The position numbers and the translations under genes were made by a program. A stretch of DNA of 64,000 bases from positions 4,030,001 through 4,094,000 of the forward strand of contig NZ_CP121261.1 in NCBI RefSeq assembly GCF_029637605.1. The letters run 5' to 3'. This DNA is from Achromobacter spanius (GTDB lineage Bacteria; Pseudomonadota; Gammaproteobacteria; Burkholderiales; Burkholderiaceae_B). The stretch's first letter is position 1. Each line of letters begins with the position of its first letter. The notes below the pieces were generated by a model, which saw only the letters and a program-made list of their open reading frames with translations, did not search any database and was not told the origin of the DNA. Shown piece by piece: positions 53,148 through 64,000 of the stretch.

Positions 53148-53867
53148 ATGACCGTCGTAGACACCATGGCCGGGCGCCTCGCCCACATCCGCCAACGCAT
53201 TGCCGATGCCTGCGCGCGCGCCGGGCGCAGCCCGGACAGCGTGGTGCTGCTGCCCGTCAGCAAGACCTTCGAGGTGGACGCAATACGCGAAGCCATGGCG
53301 CTGGGCCTGACCCGTTTTGGCGAAAACAAGACCCAGGAAATCCGACAGAAGGCGGCCGCGCTGGCCGGGCAAGGCCTGCAATGGGTGCTGATCGGCCATT
53401 TGCAGACCAACAAGGCCAAGGACGCCGCGCGCGACGCCACCGAAGTGCAATCGCTGGACCGCGCCGATCTGGCGGAGGCCCTGCACCGCCGCCTGCTCAA
53501 CGAGGGGCGGAGCCTGGACGTGCTGGTCCAGGTAAAGACGTCGACCGAGCCCAGCAAGTTCGGCATGGCGCCCGAAGACGTATCCGCGTTCCTGCGCCGC
53601 ATTGCGGCGGAATTTCCCACCCTGCGCGTGCAAGGCCTGATGACGCTGGCGGTGAACTCGCCCGACCCGGAACAAGTGCGGGCCTGCTTTCGCACCCTGC
53701 GCGAGCTGCGCGACGGCCTGCGCGCCGAAAATATCGATGGCGTCTCGCTGGAGCGCCTATCGATGGGCATGAGCGGCGACTTTGAACTGGCTATTGAAGA
53801 AGGCTCGACCGAGGTGCGTATCGGCACGGCGATTTTCGGTGCCCGCACTTACCCCGATACACAGTAA
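53148..53867 (+). CDS. yggS: YggS/PROSC family PLP homeostasis protein
   Basis: A 239-residue single-domain alanine-racemase-fold protein: VVLLPVSKTFEVDAIREA with the PLP Lys, GLTRFGENKTQEIRQKA, LQWVLIGHLQTNKAKDA, VLVQVKTSTEPSKFGM, RLSMGMSGDFELAIEEGST and VRIGTAIFGAR. It binds PLP without a known catalytic reaction and balances vitamin B6 and amino-acid pools. A strong hairpin follows at 53892. Confidence 0.95.
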   Translation: MTVVDTMAGRLAHIRQRIADACARAGRSPDSVVLLPVSKTFEVDAIREAMALGLTRFGENKTQEIRQKAAALAGQGLQWVLIGHLQTNKAKDAARDATEVQSLDRADLAEALHRRLLNEGRSLDVLVQVKTSTEPSKFGMAPEDVSAFLRRIAAEFPTLRVQGLMTLAVNSPDPEQVRACFRTLRELRDGLRAENIDGVSLERLSMGMSGDFELAIEEGSTEVRIGTAIFGARTYPDTQ

Positions 53868-53891
53868 ACCGATACTGCATGCGGGAAAACA

Positions 53892-53913
53892 GGGGGCCGG
53901 CCGGCCCCCTTTT
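53892..53913 (+). terminator. terminator after yggS
   Basis: A GC-only palindrome (GGGGGCCGG CCGGCCCCC) followed directly by TTTT, 25 bases after the yggS stop. Confidence 0.75.
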
Positions 53914-54026
53914 CACGCGGAACGCGAGCATAATAGCGGCGCAAAAAATAGCGGCGCAGACTGACGGCGCATAACAAAAGCGCCCGCGTCGCGCTCAATC
54001 TTTGATCCCGCACGAGGAGACACCCC

Positions 54027-54995
54027 ATGCACAATCCCGCACGGCGCCTGTTGGCGCTGGCCGCCCTGTCGCTGGCCGCCGCCACGGCTTCCGCCCAATC
54101 CTGGCCCACCCAGCCGATCCGCTGGATCGTGCCGTATCCGGCAGGCGGCGGCACCGACGTGGTTGCCCGCACCGTCGCCAGCAGCCTGGAAAAGACGCTG
54201 GGCCAGACCATCGTGGTGGAAAACCGCCCTGGCGCGGCCACCATCATCGGCGCCACCGCCATCGCGCAGGCCGAACCTAACGGCTATATGGTCGGCACGG
54301 CGGATTCGGGGACGCTGGCGTTCAATTCGTCGCTGTATGCGAAGCTGTCCTACGATCCGGCCAAGTTCACCTACATCGGCGGCATCGCCAAGTTCCCGCT
54401 GCTCTTGGCCGTGAACGTCAATTCGCCGTACAAGACGGTGGCCGACGTGCTGGCCGCCGCAAAGAAAGAGCCGGGCAAGCTGAGCGCGGCCTCGGCCGGC
54501 GCGGGTTCGCCGCACCATCTGGCGCTTGAACTTTTCAAGCAGCGCACCGGCGCGGACCTGCTGCATGTGCCTTACAAGGGCGCGGCGCCCGCCATCCAGG
54601 ATCTTCTGGGCGGGCAGGTGGATGTGATGTTCATCGACCTGGCATCCGGCTTGCCGAACGTCAAGGCCGGCAAGCTACGCGTGCTGGCCGCCGCCACGCC
54701 GGAACGCCTGTCGGTGCTGCCCGACACCCCGACGATGGCCGAACAAGGCGTGGCCAATTTCACGGCCTACGCCTGGCAAGGCATGGTCGGCCCCGCCGGC
54801 CTGCCGGAAGCGGTGGTGAAGAAGCTGTCAGCCGACCTGGACGCCACGCTGAAGAGCGACGCCGTGTCCAAGAAGATGCTGGACATGGGCGTGATCCCGA
54901 TGCCGATGCCGGCGCAAGACTTCAAGGCCTACGCCGAACAAGAGCGCAGCGCTTGGGCAGACGTGATCAAGAAGGCGAACATCAAGCTGGAGTGA
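54027..54995 (+). CDS. Bug family (TctC-type) periplasmic solute-binding protein
   Basis: A 322-residue exported protein with a signal peptide (RRLLALAALSLAAATASAQS). Bug-family motifs: IRWIVPYPAGGGTDVVART, GQTIVVENRPGAATIIGA, LLHVPYKGAAPAIQDLLGG, VDVMFIDLASGLPNVKAGK. These proteins bind carboxylates or related small molecules; Alcaligenaceae carry very many, mostly without linked transporter genes, as here. Ligand unknown. Single gene between two terminators. Confidence 0.93.
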   Translation: MHNPARRLLALAALSLAAATASAQSWPTQPIRWIVPYPAGGGTDVVARTVASSLEKTLGQTIVVENRPGAATIIGATAIAQAEPNGYMVGTADSGTLAFNSSLYAKLSYDPAKFTYIGGIAKFPLLLAVNVNSPYKTVADVLAAAKKEPGKLSAASAGAGSPHHLALELFKQRTGADLLHVPYKGAAPAIQDLLGGQVDVMFIDLASGLPNVKAGKLRVLAAATPERLSVLPDTPTMAEQGVANFTAYAWQGMVGPAGLPEAVVKKLSADLDATLKSDAVSKKMLDMGVIPMPMPAQDFKAYAEQERSAWADVIKKANIKLE

Positions 54996-55009
54996 TCCGG
55001 TCAGCCGTT

Positions 55010-55049
55010 AAAAAACCCGCGTTCAGCTTGGGCTGCACGCGGGTTTTTT
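55010..55049 (+). terminator. terminator after the Bug-family gene
   Basis: A perfect inverted repeat AAAAAACCCGCGT (55010-55022) / ACGCGGGTTTTTT (55037-55049) with a 14-base loop and terminal T-run. It could work on both strands. Confidence 0.9.
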
Positions 55050-55123
55050 GTTGGTGGAAAGTGCCAGGTACCATGACGATGGGTTCCGCGCGATTCGCAA
55101 TCCGGTCCTTCTGACCAAGCTCT

Positions 55124-55302
55124 CGCGCTTCACCCATCCTACAAAAGACGACCATCCGTAGGATGGGTGAAGCGCGCACCACCGCCCAGAAAAACCCAAG
55201 TCAATTTCGCGCGCAACCCATCAAACCAACCGCCCGTAGGATGGGTGAAGCGCGCACCACCGCCGAGAAAAATCCCCAGTCAATTTCGCGCGCAACCCAT
55301 CA
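55124..55302. repeat. REP-like intergenic repeats (GTAGGATGGGTGAAGCGC family)
   Basis: Two direct copies of about 68 bases (55156-55223 and 55234-55302) share GTAGGATGGGTGAAGCGCGC, then a CAATTTCGCGCGCAACCCATCA end. An inverted partial copy (GCGCTTCACCCATCCTAC, 55124-55141) lies just upstream. Each unit can fold through GATGGGT / ACCCATC. Similar units occur between genes in many proteobacteria. The last copy reaches the end of the oxidoreductase gene. Confidence 0.8.
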
Positions 55303-58300
55303 CACCAGCACCCGCTCGATCCCGCCCGCATTCGCGCGCTTCACGTAATCTTCCATCCACCCTTCACCGAGAATGTGCCGGGCCATCTCAACGACGATGT
55401 AATCCGCTTCCATCTTGACGTCGCCTTCATAGCGCGACAGCCCCTGCAAGCATGACGGGCATGACGTCAGCACCTTCACGTCGCCGGCAAAGCCATCATC
55501 GCGCAGCGCCGCATCGCCCTTCAGCAGCTCTTCCTGCTTGCGGAAACGCACCTGCGTCGAAATATCCGGACGGCTGACCGCCAACGTGCCCGACTCCCCG
55601 CAGCAGCGGTCGCTCTTGATGGCCTCATCGCCCACCAGCGCCCGCACCGTCTTCATCGGCTCTTGCAGCTTCATCGGCGTATGGCAGGGGTCGTGATACA
55701 TGTAGCGCACGCCCTTGGCGCCTTCCAGCTTGATGCCCTTTTCCAGCAGGTACTCGTGGATGTCGATCAACCGGCAGCCCGGGAAAATCTTGTCGAATTC
55801 ATAGCCCGACAACTGGTCGTAACAGGTGCCGCAACTGACCACCACCGTCTTGATATCCAGGTAATTCAGCGTATTGGCGACCCGGTGGAACAGCACCCGG
55901 TTATCCGTAATGATCTGCTCGGCCTTGTCCGTCATGCCGTTGCCGCGCTGCGGATAGCCGCAGCACAGATAGCCCGGCGGCAGCACCGTCTGCACGCCCG
56001 CGTGCCACAGCATGGCTTGCGTGGCCAGACCCACCTGCGAGAACAGGCGCTCTGAACCGCAGCCCGGGAAATAGAACACCGCTTCCGTATCGGCGGTCGT
56101 GGCCTTGGGGTCGCGGATGATCGGCACATAGTTCGCGTCTTCGATATCCAGCAGCTTGCGCGCGGCCTGCTTCGGCAGTCCGCCCGGCATCTTCTTGTTC
56201 ACGAAGTGAATGACCTGCTCGCGCAGCGGCGGCTTGCCCACGGTGGCCGGCGGCTTGGCCGTCTGCTTTTTCACCAATCCCGAAAACAGATCATGCGCCG
56301 CGCGCTGCACCTTGTAGCCCACGCCCACCATCGCCTTGCGCGTGGCGTTGATGGTGGCAGGGTCCTTGGCGTTCAAGAAGAACATGGCGCTGGCCGTGCC
56401 CGGGTTGAACGACTTGCGGCCCATGCGGCGCAGCACGGCACGCATGTTCATCGACACGTCGCCGAAGTCGATGTCCACCGGACAGGGGTTGTAGCACTTG
56501 TGGCAGACGGTGCAGTGGTCGGCCACGTCTTCGAATTCTTCCCAGTGCTTCAGGCTGACGCCGCGCCGAGTCTGCTCTTCGTACAAAAAGGCTTCAACCA
56601 GCAGTGAGGTCGCCAGAATCTTGTTGCGCGGCGAATACAGCAGGTTGGCGCGCGGCACGTGGGTGGCGCACACCGGCTTGCACTTGCCGCAGCGCAGGCA
56701 GTCCTTGATGGATTCCGAGATGGCGCCGATGTCGCTTTGCTGCATGATCAGCGACTCGTGGCCCATCAGGTTGAAGCTGGGCGTCCAGGCGTGGCGCAAA
56801 TCAGCGCCGGGCATCAGCTTGCCGGCATTGAAGTGGCCGTTGGGGTCGACGCGTCGCTTGTAGTCCTGGAACGGCGCCAGCTCGGCGTCGGTCAGGAACT
56901 CATACTTGGTCAGGCCGATGCCGTGTTCGCCGGAGATCACGCCGTCCAGGTCGCGGGCAATTTGCATGATGCGGTCGACAGCCTGGTGGGCCTCGCGCAG
57001 CATCTCGTAGTCGTCCGAGTTGACCGGGATGTTGGTGTGCACGTTGCCGTCACCGGCGTGCATGTGCAGCGCCACGAACACGCGGCTCTTCAACACACGG
57101 CCGTGGATGGCGATCAGCTCATCGACGATCTTCTTGTACGCCGCGCCCGAAAACGCACGCTGCAGGCCGGGCAGTACTTCAGTCTTCCACGACACACGAA
57201 TCGTGCGGTCCTGCACCACATCGAACAGGCGCGCGGTGGGTTGCGCGGCCAGGCGGTCGGTCAGCGCGGCTTGCACGTCGCCCAGGCCCAGCGCTTGCAG
57301 TTCAGGCAGCGCCTGCGCCAGCGGCAGGTCCAGGTTGTCCAGCAGCCATTGCCAGCGCTGGCGCACGCTGCCCAGCACTTCAAGCGCCTGGCGCGTGCGT
57401 TCGGCCAGCACTTCGGCACGGGTGCTGTCGATGTCTGCATCGTCGGCCTTGCCGATGGGCAGCGGCGTGCACAGGTAGGCGTCCAGCGCACCCAGCAGCT
57501 TCAGCTTGTTGCTGGTCGACAGTTCGATGTTGATACGTTCGATGTGATCCGTGTATTCGCCCATGCGGGGCAGCGGAATCACGACGTCTTCGTTGATCTT
57601 GAAGGCGTTGGTGTGGCGCGCGATCGCGGCGGTGCGCGAGCGGTCCAGCCAGAACTTCTTGCGCGCCTCGGGGCTGACGGCCACAAAGCCTTCGCCATGG
57701 CGCGTGTTGGCCAGGCGCACGACTTCGCTGGCGGCAGCAGCCACCGCGTCATCGTCGTCGCCGACGATGTCGCCAATCAAGACCATCTTGGGCAGCACGC
57801 CGCGCTTGCTCTTGGTGGCGTAGCCCACCGCGCGCAGATAGCGTTCGTCCAGGTGTTCCAGGCCGGCCAGGATGGCGCCGCGCGCCTTGCCTTCGCCGTC
57901 CAGGTAACCCTTGACCTCGACAATCGACGGGATGGCGTCGCGCGCCTGCCCGAAGAATTCCATACAGACCGTGCGCGTGTGGCGCGGCATGCGGTGCAGC
58001 ACCCAGCGCGCCGACGTGATCAGGCCGTCGCAACCTTCCTTCTGAATGCCGGGCAGGCCGGCCAGGAACTTGTCGGTAACGTCCTTGCCCAGGCCTTCCT
58101 TGCGGAACACGCGACCCTTGATTTCCAGCAGTTCGGTCTTCAAGAGACGTTCGCCGGGCTTGCCCTTGCCATCGAACCACTTGAGTTCGAATCGCGCCGT
58201 GTCCACGTCATGGATCTTGCCCATGTTGTGTTCCAGGCGAGTGACTTCCAGCCAGTTGCCGTCCGGATCCACCATGCGCCACCAGGCCAGGTTGTCCAGC

Positions 58301-59259
58301 GCGGTGCCCCACAGCACGGCCTTCTTGCCGCCCGCGTTCATGGCGATGTTGCCGCCCACGCACGACGCTTCGGCCGAGGTCGGGTCAACCGCGAAGACAA
58401 AGCCCGCGGCCTCGGCCGCTTCCGACACGCGCTTGGTCACCACGCCGGCGCCGGCATGGATGACGGCCACGGGCTCGGTCAGCCCGGGCAAGATACAGGA
58501 CTCGACCTTGCCCAGCTTGTCGAATTTTTCGGTGTTGATGACGGCCGACTTCCAGGTCAGCGGGATGGCGCCGCCGGTATAGCCGGTGCCGCCGCCCCGC
58601 GGAACAATGGTCAGGCCCAACTCGATACAGGCGGTGACCAGCGCGGCGATCTCATCTTCGGAATCGGGCGTCAGCACCACGAACGGGTATTCCACGCGCC
58701 AGTCGGTGGCGTCCGTCACGTGGGACACGCGCGACAGGCCGTCGAACTTGATGTTGTCGCGCGCGGTGATGCGGCCCAGCACCTTCTGCGCCTGTTTGCG
58801 CATCATGGTGGTCTGGTCGAATTCCCCTTCGAAGGCGGCAATCGCGGAACGGGCGCGGGCCAGCAGGCCGACCACCTTCTCGTCGCGATGCGGATCATGG
58901 CCTGCTTCGGTGGGGATGCCCGGTTCGCGGCGGCGGTCGATCTCGCCCAGGCGATGGTGCAAAGCATCGATCAGCTGCTTGCGCCGCTTGGGATTGTCCA
59001 GCAGGTCGTCCTGCAGGTACGGGTTGCGCCGCACCACCCAGATATCGCCCAGCACTTCGTACAGCATCCGCGCGGAACGGCCCGTGCGGCGCTCGCCGCG
59101 CAGGTCGGTGAGCAAGCTCCAGGCGTCATCGCCCAGCAGCCGGCCGACAATCTCGCGGTCGGAAAACGACGTGTAGTTGTAGGGGATTTCGCGCAGTCGC
59201 GCGGGTGTCGCGGGCGGCATCGCCCCGTTCAGAATGTGGCTAGCGAGTGGGGCGTTCAT
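55300..59259 (-). CDS. giant FAD-linked oxidase with Fe-S and CCG domains (DUF3683)
   Basis: 1,319 residues. An N-terminal DUF3683 domain ([20 protein letters not shown]), an FAD_binding_4 domain near residue 210 ([18 protein letters not shown]), an FAD-oxidase C domain ([34 protein letters not shown]), two 4Fe-4S sites ([16 protein letters not shown] and [14 protein letters not shown]), then a C-terminal CCG/heterodisulfide-reductase-like part ([26 protein letters not shown]). It joins what GlpC and glycolate/D-lactate oxidases do in separate subunits. A D-2-hydroxyacid substrate is likely but not proven. Confidence 0.93.
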   Translation of the reverse strand: MNAPLASHILNGAMPPATPARLREIPYNYTSFSDREIVGRLLGDDAWSLLTDLRGERRTGRSARMLYEVLGDIWVVRRNPYLQDDLLDNPKRRKQLIDALHHRLGEIDRRREPGIPTEAGHDPHRDEKVVGLLARARSAIAAFEGEFDQTTMMRKQAQKVLGRITARDNIKFDGLSRVSHVTDATDWRVEYPFVVLTPDSEDEIAALVTACIELGLTIVPRGGGTGYTGGAIPLTWKSAVINTEKFDKLGKVESCILPGLTEPVAVIHAGAGVVTKRVSEAAEAAGFVFAVDPTSAEASCVGGNIAMNAGGKKAVLWGTALDNLAWWRMVDPDGNWLEVTRLEHNMGKIHDVDTARFELKWFDGKGKPGERLLKTELLEIKGRVFRKEGLGKDVTDKFLAGLPGIQKEGCDGLITSARWVLHRMPRHTRTVCMEFFGQARDAIPSIVEVKGYLDGEGKARGAILAGLEHLDERYLRAVGYATKSKRGVLPKMVLIGDIVGDDDDAVAAAASEVVRLANTRHGEGFVAVSPEARKKFWLDRSRTAAIARHTNAFKINEDVVIPLPRMGEYTDHIERINIELSTSNKLKLLGALDAYLCTPLPIGKADDADIDSTRAEVLAERTRQALEVLGSVRQRWQWLLDNLDLPLAQALPELQALGLGDVQAALTDRLAAQPTARLFDVVQDRTIRVSWKTEVLPGLQRAFSGAAYKKIVDELIAIHGRVLKSRVFVALHMHAGDGNVHTNIPVNSDDYEMLREAHQAVDRIMQIARDLDGVISGEHGIGLTKYEFLTDAELAPFQDYKRRVDPNGHFNAGKLMPGADLRHAWTPSFNLMGHESLIMQQSDIGAISESIKDCLRCGKCKPVCATHVPRANLLYSPRNKILATSLLVEAFLYEEQTRRGVSLKHWEEFEDVADHCTVCHKCYNPCPVDIDFGDVSMNMRAVLRRMGRKSFNPGTASAMFFLNAKDPATINATRKAMVGVGYKVQRAAHDLFSGLVKKQTAKPPATVGKPPLREQVIHFVNKKMPGGLPKQAARKLLDIEDANYVPIIRDPKATTADTEAVFYFPGCGSERLFSQVGLATQAMLWHAGVQTVLPPGYLCCGYPQRGNGMTDKAEQIITDNRVLFHRVANTLNYLDIKTVVVSCGTCYDQLSGYEFDKIFPGCRLIDIHEYLLEKGIKLEGAKGVRYMYHDPCHTPMKLQEPMKTVRALVGDEAIKSDRCCGESGTLAVSRPDISTQVRFRKQEELLKGDAALRDDGFAGDVKVLTSCPSCLQGLSRYEGDVKMEADYIVVEMARHILGEGWMEDYVKRANAGGIERVLV

Positions 59260-59391
59260 GGCAGCAAGAGGGGCCCATAAAAAATTATTTTATGCCATCG
59301 GCCGGACTTGACCCCAAATAACCCTGGGAAGCCGGCCAATGGCACGGGGAAATCGGCACCTACCGTCCCCTTTTAAGTTCGATGTCAGTGC

Positions 59392-59928
59392 TTAGATCTG
59401 GCCCGGGAAGAACCACAGCAGACTGGCCGTCATGGTCAGATAGCGCAGGAATTTGCCGATGGCCATATAGAACACGCAAGGCCAGAACGACAGGCGCAGC
59501 CACCCGGCCACGGCGCACAGCGGGTCGCCCACCGCGGGCAGCCAGGACAGCAACAGGGCCGGCGGGCCCATGCGGTGCAGCCAATCGTGGGCGCGTTCGT
59601 TCCAACGGCCCCGCATCCGCCCGCCCTCGGTGGCGTCGGGATGGGGGTGGGGATGCTTTTCCTTCCAGCGTTCAACCGCCTTTTCAGCGCCCAGGCCCAT
59701 GGCGTAGCTGATGGCCCCGCCCGCGGTGTTGCCGGCCGTCGCCACCAGGATGGCGGGCCAAAACATGTCGGGCGCCAGCTTGATGAAGCCGAATACCGCC
59801 GGCTCGGAGCCCAGCGGCAGCAAGGTGGCGGAAACGAGCGACACCGTAAAGATGGCGGACAAACCCACCGAGGGCAGCGCCAGCGTGCCCATGAGCCAGT
59901 GAACCGCGGATAAGAGGCTTTCTTCCAT
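59392..59928 (-). CDS. YqaA-like VTT/DedA-type membrane protein
   Basis: 178 residues from the ATG at 59928 (the frame is open to 60015). Membrane helices: LPSVGLSAIFTVSLVSATL, DMFWPAILVATAGNTAGGAI, PPALLLSWLPAVGDPLCAVA and FYMAIGKFLRYLTMTASL. The GNTAGGAISY and GDPLCAVAG motifs are typical of the YqaA/SNARE-associated family. Between them is a His-rich charged insert (EKHPHPHPDATEGG). Function unknown; relatives may move lipids. Confidence 0.85.
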   Translation of the reverse strand: MEESLLSAVHWLMGTLALPSVGLSAIFTVSLVSATLLPLGSEPAVFGFIKLAPDMFWPAILVATAGNTAGGAISYAMGLGAEKAVERWKEKHPHPHPDATEGGRMRGRWNERAHDWLHRMGPPALLLSWLPAVGDPLCAVAGWLRLSFWPCVFYMAIGKFLRYLTMTASLLWFFPGQI

Positions 59929-60085
59929 GATGAGCGAGTGTAGCCGCGCGCAAGCGAATGCCCATCGGGAATCGAATCGGCCGCGCTTGGCGCTGCCGCG
60001 CCATCGCCACGACAAAGCTTTTCAGGCGGCGCGGCATTCCCTGCAATAATCTGGCCCAGTCCTCACTCTTGCTCTTGCGCGGTCC

Positions 60086-61594
<1,509 letters not shown>

Positions 61595-61617
61595 ACAGCA
61601 CGGCGCCAGAATGCGAG

Positions 61618-61645
61618 AGGGCCTCCAGATGGAGGCCCTTCCCTT
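61618..61645. terminator. hairpin between ilvA and porin
   Basis: A 9-bp stem (AGGGCCTCC at 61618-61626, GGAGGCCCT at 61631-61639) with a 4-base loop, then TCCCTTCT. A weak T-run on the plus strand; placed between convergent genes, so it may serve both. Confidence 0.6.
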
Positions 61646-61755
61646 CTGGGCGTCGAATGCGCCCGGCCGGACCCAGGCGGGGGGAGGTGCTGTCACTCGG
61701 CGGCCTACGGAGATAAGCCGCGCATTCAGCAGGGTCCGGTCAGGCGCCCCGTCGC

Positions 61756-62868
61756 TTAGAAACGGTGGCGCATACCGACGGCAACGGCGGTGTCGCGGGC
61801 GTCGTGCTGGAACGCGTAGTTGTCGCCATAGGAGGCGTAGGCGTACAGGTTGGTGCGCTTGGTGAAGTCGTAGGTGTAGCCCAGGCTGTAGACATTGAAC
61901 GTGGCGTCATCGCCCGTCAGCTTGTCGTTGCCGGCGGTCGCGCGCTGCCAGGAACCGAACACGGCGTGGCGGCCCAAGGGCACGGTGGCGCCGATCATGT
62001 ACGAGTTGGCGCGAAAGCCGTCGGCCAGCTTGAACGAACCCAGCGTGTTCATGCCTTCCGGCGTGGTGCCCATGTTCTGACCCACGAACCAGCCGTCGCG
62101 CGTTTGGCCAAACGCGGCAGCCAGCTTCACGACTTCAAAGTCGTATGTGCCGCCGATGATGTATTCCTGGATGCGTGCCGCGCTCTTGCCGCCAACGCGA
62201 TCGTTGGTCGGGTCGAAGCGGTCATAGGCCGCGGCCAGGTTCAAGGGGCCGTTCACGTACTGCATGCCAACGGTCAGCACACGGTTGTTGTCGCCGGTGG
62301 CGAAGCCGGTCTGCGTGGTGTCGCTGACGGTGTCGTCCGCGCTGAACGAATAGCCGACACCGGCCTTGAAGCCGCCCAGGCTGGGGGTTTGGTACAGCAC
62401 CATGTTGTCCAGGCGCATCGTGTTGGCGCTGCCGAACGTGGTGCCCATGTTGGCGGTGTTGTAGCTGGTCGAGAACGGGTCGATCGAACCGAAGTACTTC
62501 GACGCCAGGTTCGTCTGACGACCGAATTCCAAACGGCCCCAGGAATCGCTGTCCAGGCCCACGGTCGCCTGGCGACCGAACAGGCGGCCGTTCTGGGCTG
62601 ACTTGCCATTCATGGGGCCGAAGCCGCCTTCCAGGGTGAACACGGCGCGCAGGCCGTCACCCAGGTCTTCCGTGCCGCGCAGGCCGAAACGCGAGCCGCT
62701 GCTGACACCCTGAACGCCGCCAAAACGGCTTTGCTTGGCCCCGTTGAATTTCACTTGCTCGTAACCGATACCCGCGTCGATCAAGCCGTACAGCGTTACG
62801 GAGTCGGCGGCTTGCGCGGCGCTGGCAAAGCCTGCCAGCAACGCAACGGCCAATAGCGTCTTCTTCAT
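61756..62868 (-). CDS. general porin (Gram-negative porin, Bordetella type)
   Basis: A 370-residue outer-membrane barrel. The signal peptide MKKTLLAVALLAGFASAAQA is followed by the porin start DSVTLYGLIDAGIGYEQVK, then SRFGLRGTEDLGDGLRAVFT, GLDSDSWGRLEFGRQTNLA, and a terminal Phe (VGMRHRF). It should form trimers for passive solute entry. The ATG at 62868 has GGGGA upstream; the longer frame to 62952 lacks any signal. Probably strongly expressed. Confidence 0.95.
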   Translation of the reverse strand: MKKTLLAVALLAGFASAAQAADSVTLYGLIDAGIGYEQVKFNGAKQSRFGGVQGVSSGSRFGLRGTEDLGDGLRAVFTLEGGFGPMNGKSAQNGRLFGRQATVGLDSDSWGRLEFGRQTNLASKYFGSIDPFSTSYNTANMGTTFGSANTMRLDNMVLYQTPSLGGFKAGVGYSFSADDTVSDTTQTGFATGDNNRVLTVGMQYVNGPLNLAAAYDRFDPTNDRVGGKSAARIQEYIIGGTYDFEVVKLAAAFGQTRDGWFVGQNMGTTPEGMNTLGSFKLADGFRANSYMIGATVPLGRHAVFGSWQRATAGNDKLTGDDATFNVYSLGYTYDFTKRTNLYAYASYGDNYAFQHDARDTAVAVGMRHRF

Positions 62869-63275
62869 GTAAGTCCCCAAAATGGCGAGATAAAGGCATG
62901 CGCAGTCGCGCCGTCCAGGCGACGGGGCGCTGCGTGCCGCTGCAATCCGCAAGCGGCGTCTGCACTAAATCCAGTGTCCATCCTGATGCAACTCTAAGTA
63001 ACACCGATTTCGACGAACTACTTTCCACGATTGGGATAATGACAGCCGGCTGACATTTCAAAAGACCCGCAGGTTCTCCTCAGGCTCTCGTTAACGCCTT
63101 GAAAACAAATACGAATATTTGCTCGCTATTGAGAGGGGTGCAAGGCGCGGCAGCGTCACGGCACAAGAATTTTCGACAGCAGTTGTTGGCGGCTGCGTAC
63201 AGTGTTGCGGCGTAAACACCACAGTGTTGTCCCACAATCACCACGCCATCGCGGCCACCATTGCTTCGACGAAGA
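62869..63275. promoter_or_regulatory. porin upstream region
   Basis: About 400 bases without a convincing gene. The minus-strand promoter of the porin should lie in its left part. AT-rich patches occur near 62995-63050 and 63100-63130. No specific operator could be recognised. Confidence 0.4.
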
Positions 63276-63306
63276 CAAAAAAACCCCTTGGCGTCTCAAG
63301 GGGTTT
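63276..63306 (-). terminator. rho-independent terminator of the DUF4148 gene
   Basis: On the minus strand, AAACCCCTTG, loop AGACGC, CAAGGGGTTT, followed by a run of T (TTTTTTT in all). It lies 41 bases after the DUF4148 stop. Confidence 0.9.
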
Positions 63307-63346
63307 CGTGACCATCCAGGCGCAGGTACAAGCCTGGCTTGCAGCC

Positions 63347-63730
63347 TTACTTGCCCTTGGGCGGGTAGTCCAACTCACCAAAGGTGTATTCGCCGCTGGC
63401 CTTGGCTTCGGCCAATTCCTGGCGGACTTGTTCGCGCGACTTGCCTGCCGATTGCGACACGGCGGCCTTGGGCGGGTAGTCCAGTTCGGCGGAGGTGACT
63501 TGGCCGGCGATCTTCGCGGCTTGCAGTTCTTGTTGGACCTGATCGCGCGTCAGGCTGGTTTGCTGCACCGTGGCGGGCGGGTAATCCAGTTCACCAAACG
63601 TGACCTGGCCGGCGGCCTTGGCGGCTTGCAATTCTTGCTGAACCTGCTCACGCGTCTTGCCATCGGCGTGGGCGGCGGACATGCCAACCAGGGTTGCGGT
63701 GACCATAAGTGCGCTTGCTAGTGCTTTCAT
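63347..63730 (-). CDS. DUF4148 exported protein with three tandem repeats
   Basis: 127 residues: a signal peptide (MKALASALMVTATLVGMSAAHA) followed by three copies of a 30-35 residue unit (TREQVQQELQAAKAAGQV, FGELDYPP; TRDQVQQELQAAKIAGQV, SAELDYPP; SREQVRQELAEAKASGEY, FGELDYPP). DUF4148 proteins are small periplasmic proteins common in Burkholderiales, function unknown. A GGAG site lies about 8 bases before the ATG. Most relatives have one or two units, so three suggests local duplication. Confidence 0.9.
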   Translation of the reverse strand: MKALASALMVTATLVGMSAAHADGKTREQVQQELQAAKAAGQVTFGELDYPPATVQQTSLTRDQVQQELQAAKIAGQVTSAELDYPPKAAVSQSAGKSREQVRQELAEAKASGEYTFGELDYPPKGK

Positions 63731-64000
63731 TGTGATGACTCCATCCTAAACCTTGCACAGCGTCTGCTGCCAGAATGGCAACGGCTTTGTGACTGTTTGA
63801 TTGCTGGGACGAAGTATCTGGGGTTTCAAGCCTAGTAAAAACCCTTATTTTGGTGAACATATTTTCACGAGTGGGACAATTGCTCGTTGCATCCGGCAAA
63901 TGCCGCAGAAATTTGCGCAACTTCTGCGCATCCCCATGGGCCTCGACGTGCCGTAAGCCCTACAGGCATTCAGCTTGCCGCAAGCCGGACAGAGAAATTC
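63731..64000. other. upstream region of the DUF4148 gene to window end
   Basis: About 270 bases with no supported gene; presumably holds the promoter of the DUF4148 gene on the minus strand. Several short T- and A-rich patches occur near 63830-63870. Confidence 0.35.

Noticed and set aside
56659..59280. 873-codon open frame opposite the FAD/Fe-S oxidoreductase
   Set aside because: Same reason: no domain motif, and the minus strand encodes a full multidomain enzyme.
63648..63920. 90-codon minus-strand frame overlapping the DUF4148 start
   Set aside because: Reads through the DUF4148 promoter and signal-peptide region in another frame and has no coding character.

Overview
The window looks like chromosome of a high-GC betaproteobacterium of the Alcaligenaceae, closest in style to Achromobacter or Bordetella. 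Pointers are a Bug-family solute-binding protein, a DUF4148 protein, a Bordetella-type porin, a FhaC/FHA-like two-partner secretion pair, and the rsmB-DUF4390-sensor kinase-regulator-trkA-trkH gene order. The genus is inferred from gene content and not tested.

Layout. 1-3.3 kb: an ECF sigma factor (cut by the window edge), a zinc-finger anti-sigma candidate, then a bufferin operon (bufA, bufB, bufC, doxX) that probably makes a modified copper-binding peptide. 3.4-4.7 kb: a YbdK-type carboxylate-amine ligase. 5.0-12.9 kb, minus strand: a six-gene run rsmB, DUF4390, NtrY-like kinase, response regulator, trkA, trkH. 13.0-13.6 kb: a LysE-type exporter.

13.6-40.4 kb, all minus strand, is the accessory core: a contact-dependent inhibition / two-partner secretion locus. 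It starts with the transporter tpsB (CdiB/FhaC-like) and a 4,654-residue tpsA (CdiA/FHA-like) that ends in a ParB/sulfiredoxin-like toxin followed by a pentapeptide-repeat immunity gene. Downstream lies a train of at least five more toxin-immunity cassettes without secretion domains. They are increasingly damaged with distance: a 1,736-residue orphan with its immunity gene; a 532-residue orphan cut from its toxin by one in-frame stop; a colicin E3-like RNase orphan truncated next to a palindrome and an IS3 remnant; and two badly decayed cassettes with frameshifts and stops. Long direct repeats (about 1.0 kb and 0.6 kb) link the main gene and the orphans and could let the C-terminal toxin be exchanged.

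40.8-64 kb is ordinary chromosome: rimO, a ferritin-like gene, a LOG-family gene, NTF2-like, HAD, PPOX and CYTH genes, fmt-def, dprA, HMG-CoA lyase, an AapJ-like binding protein, an aminotransferase, yggS, a Bug protein, a 1,319-residue FAD/Fe-S oxidoreductase, yqaA, ilvA, a porin and a three-repeat DUF4148 protein. No rRNA, complete tRNA or CRISPR was seen.
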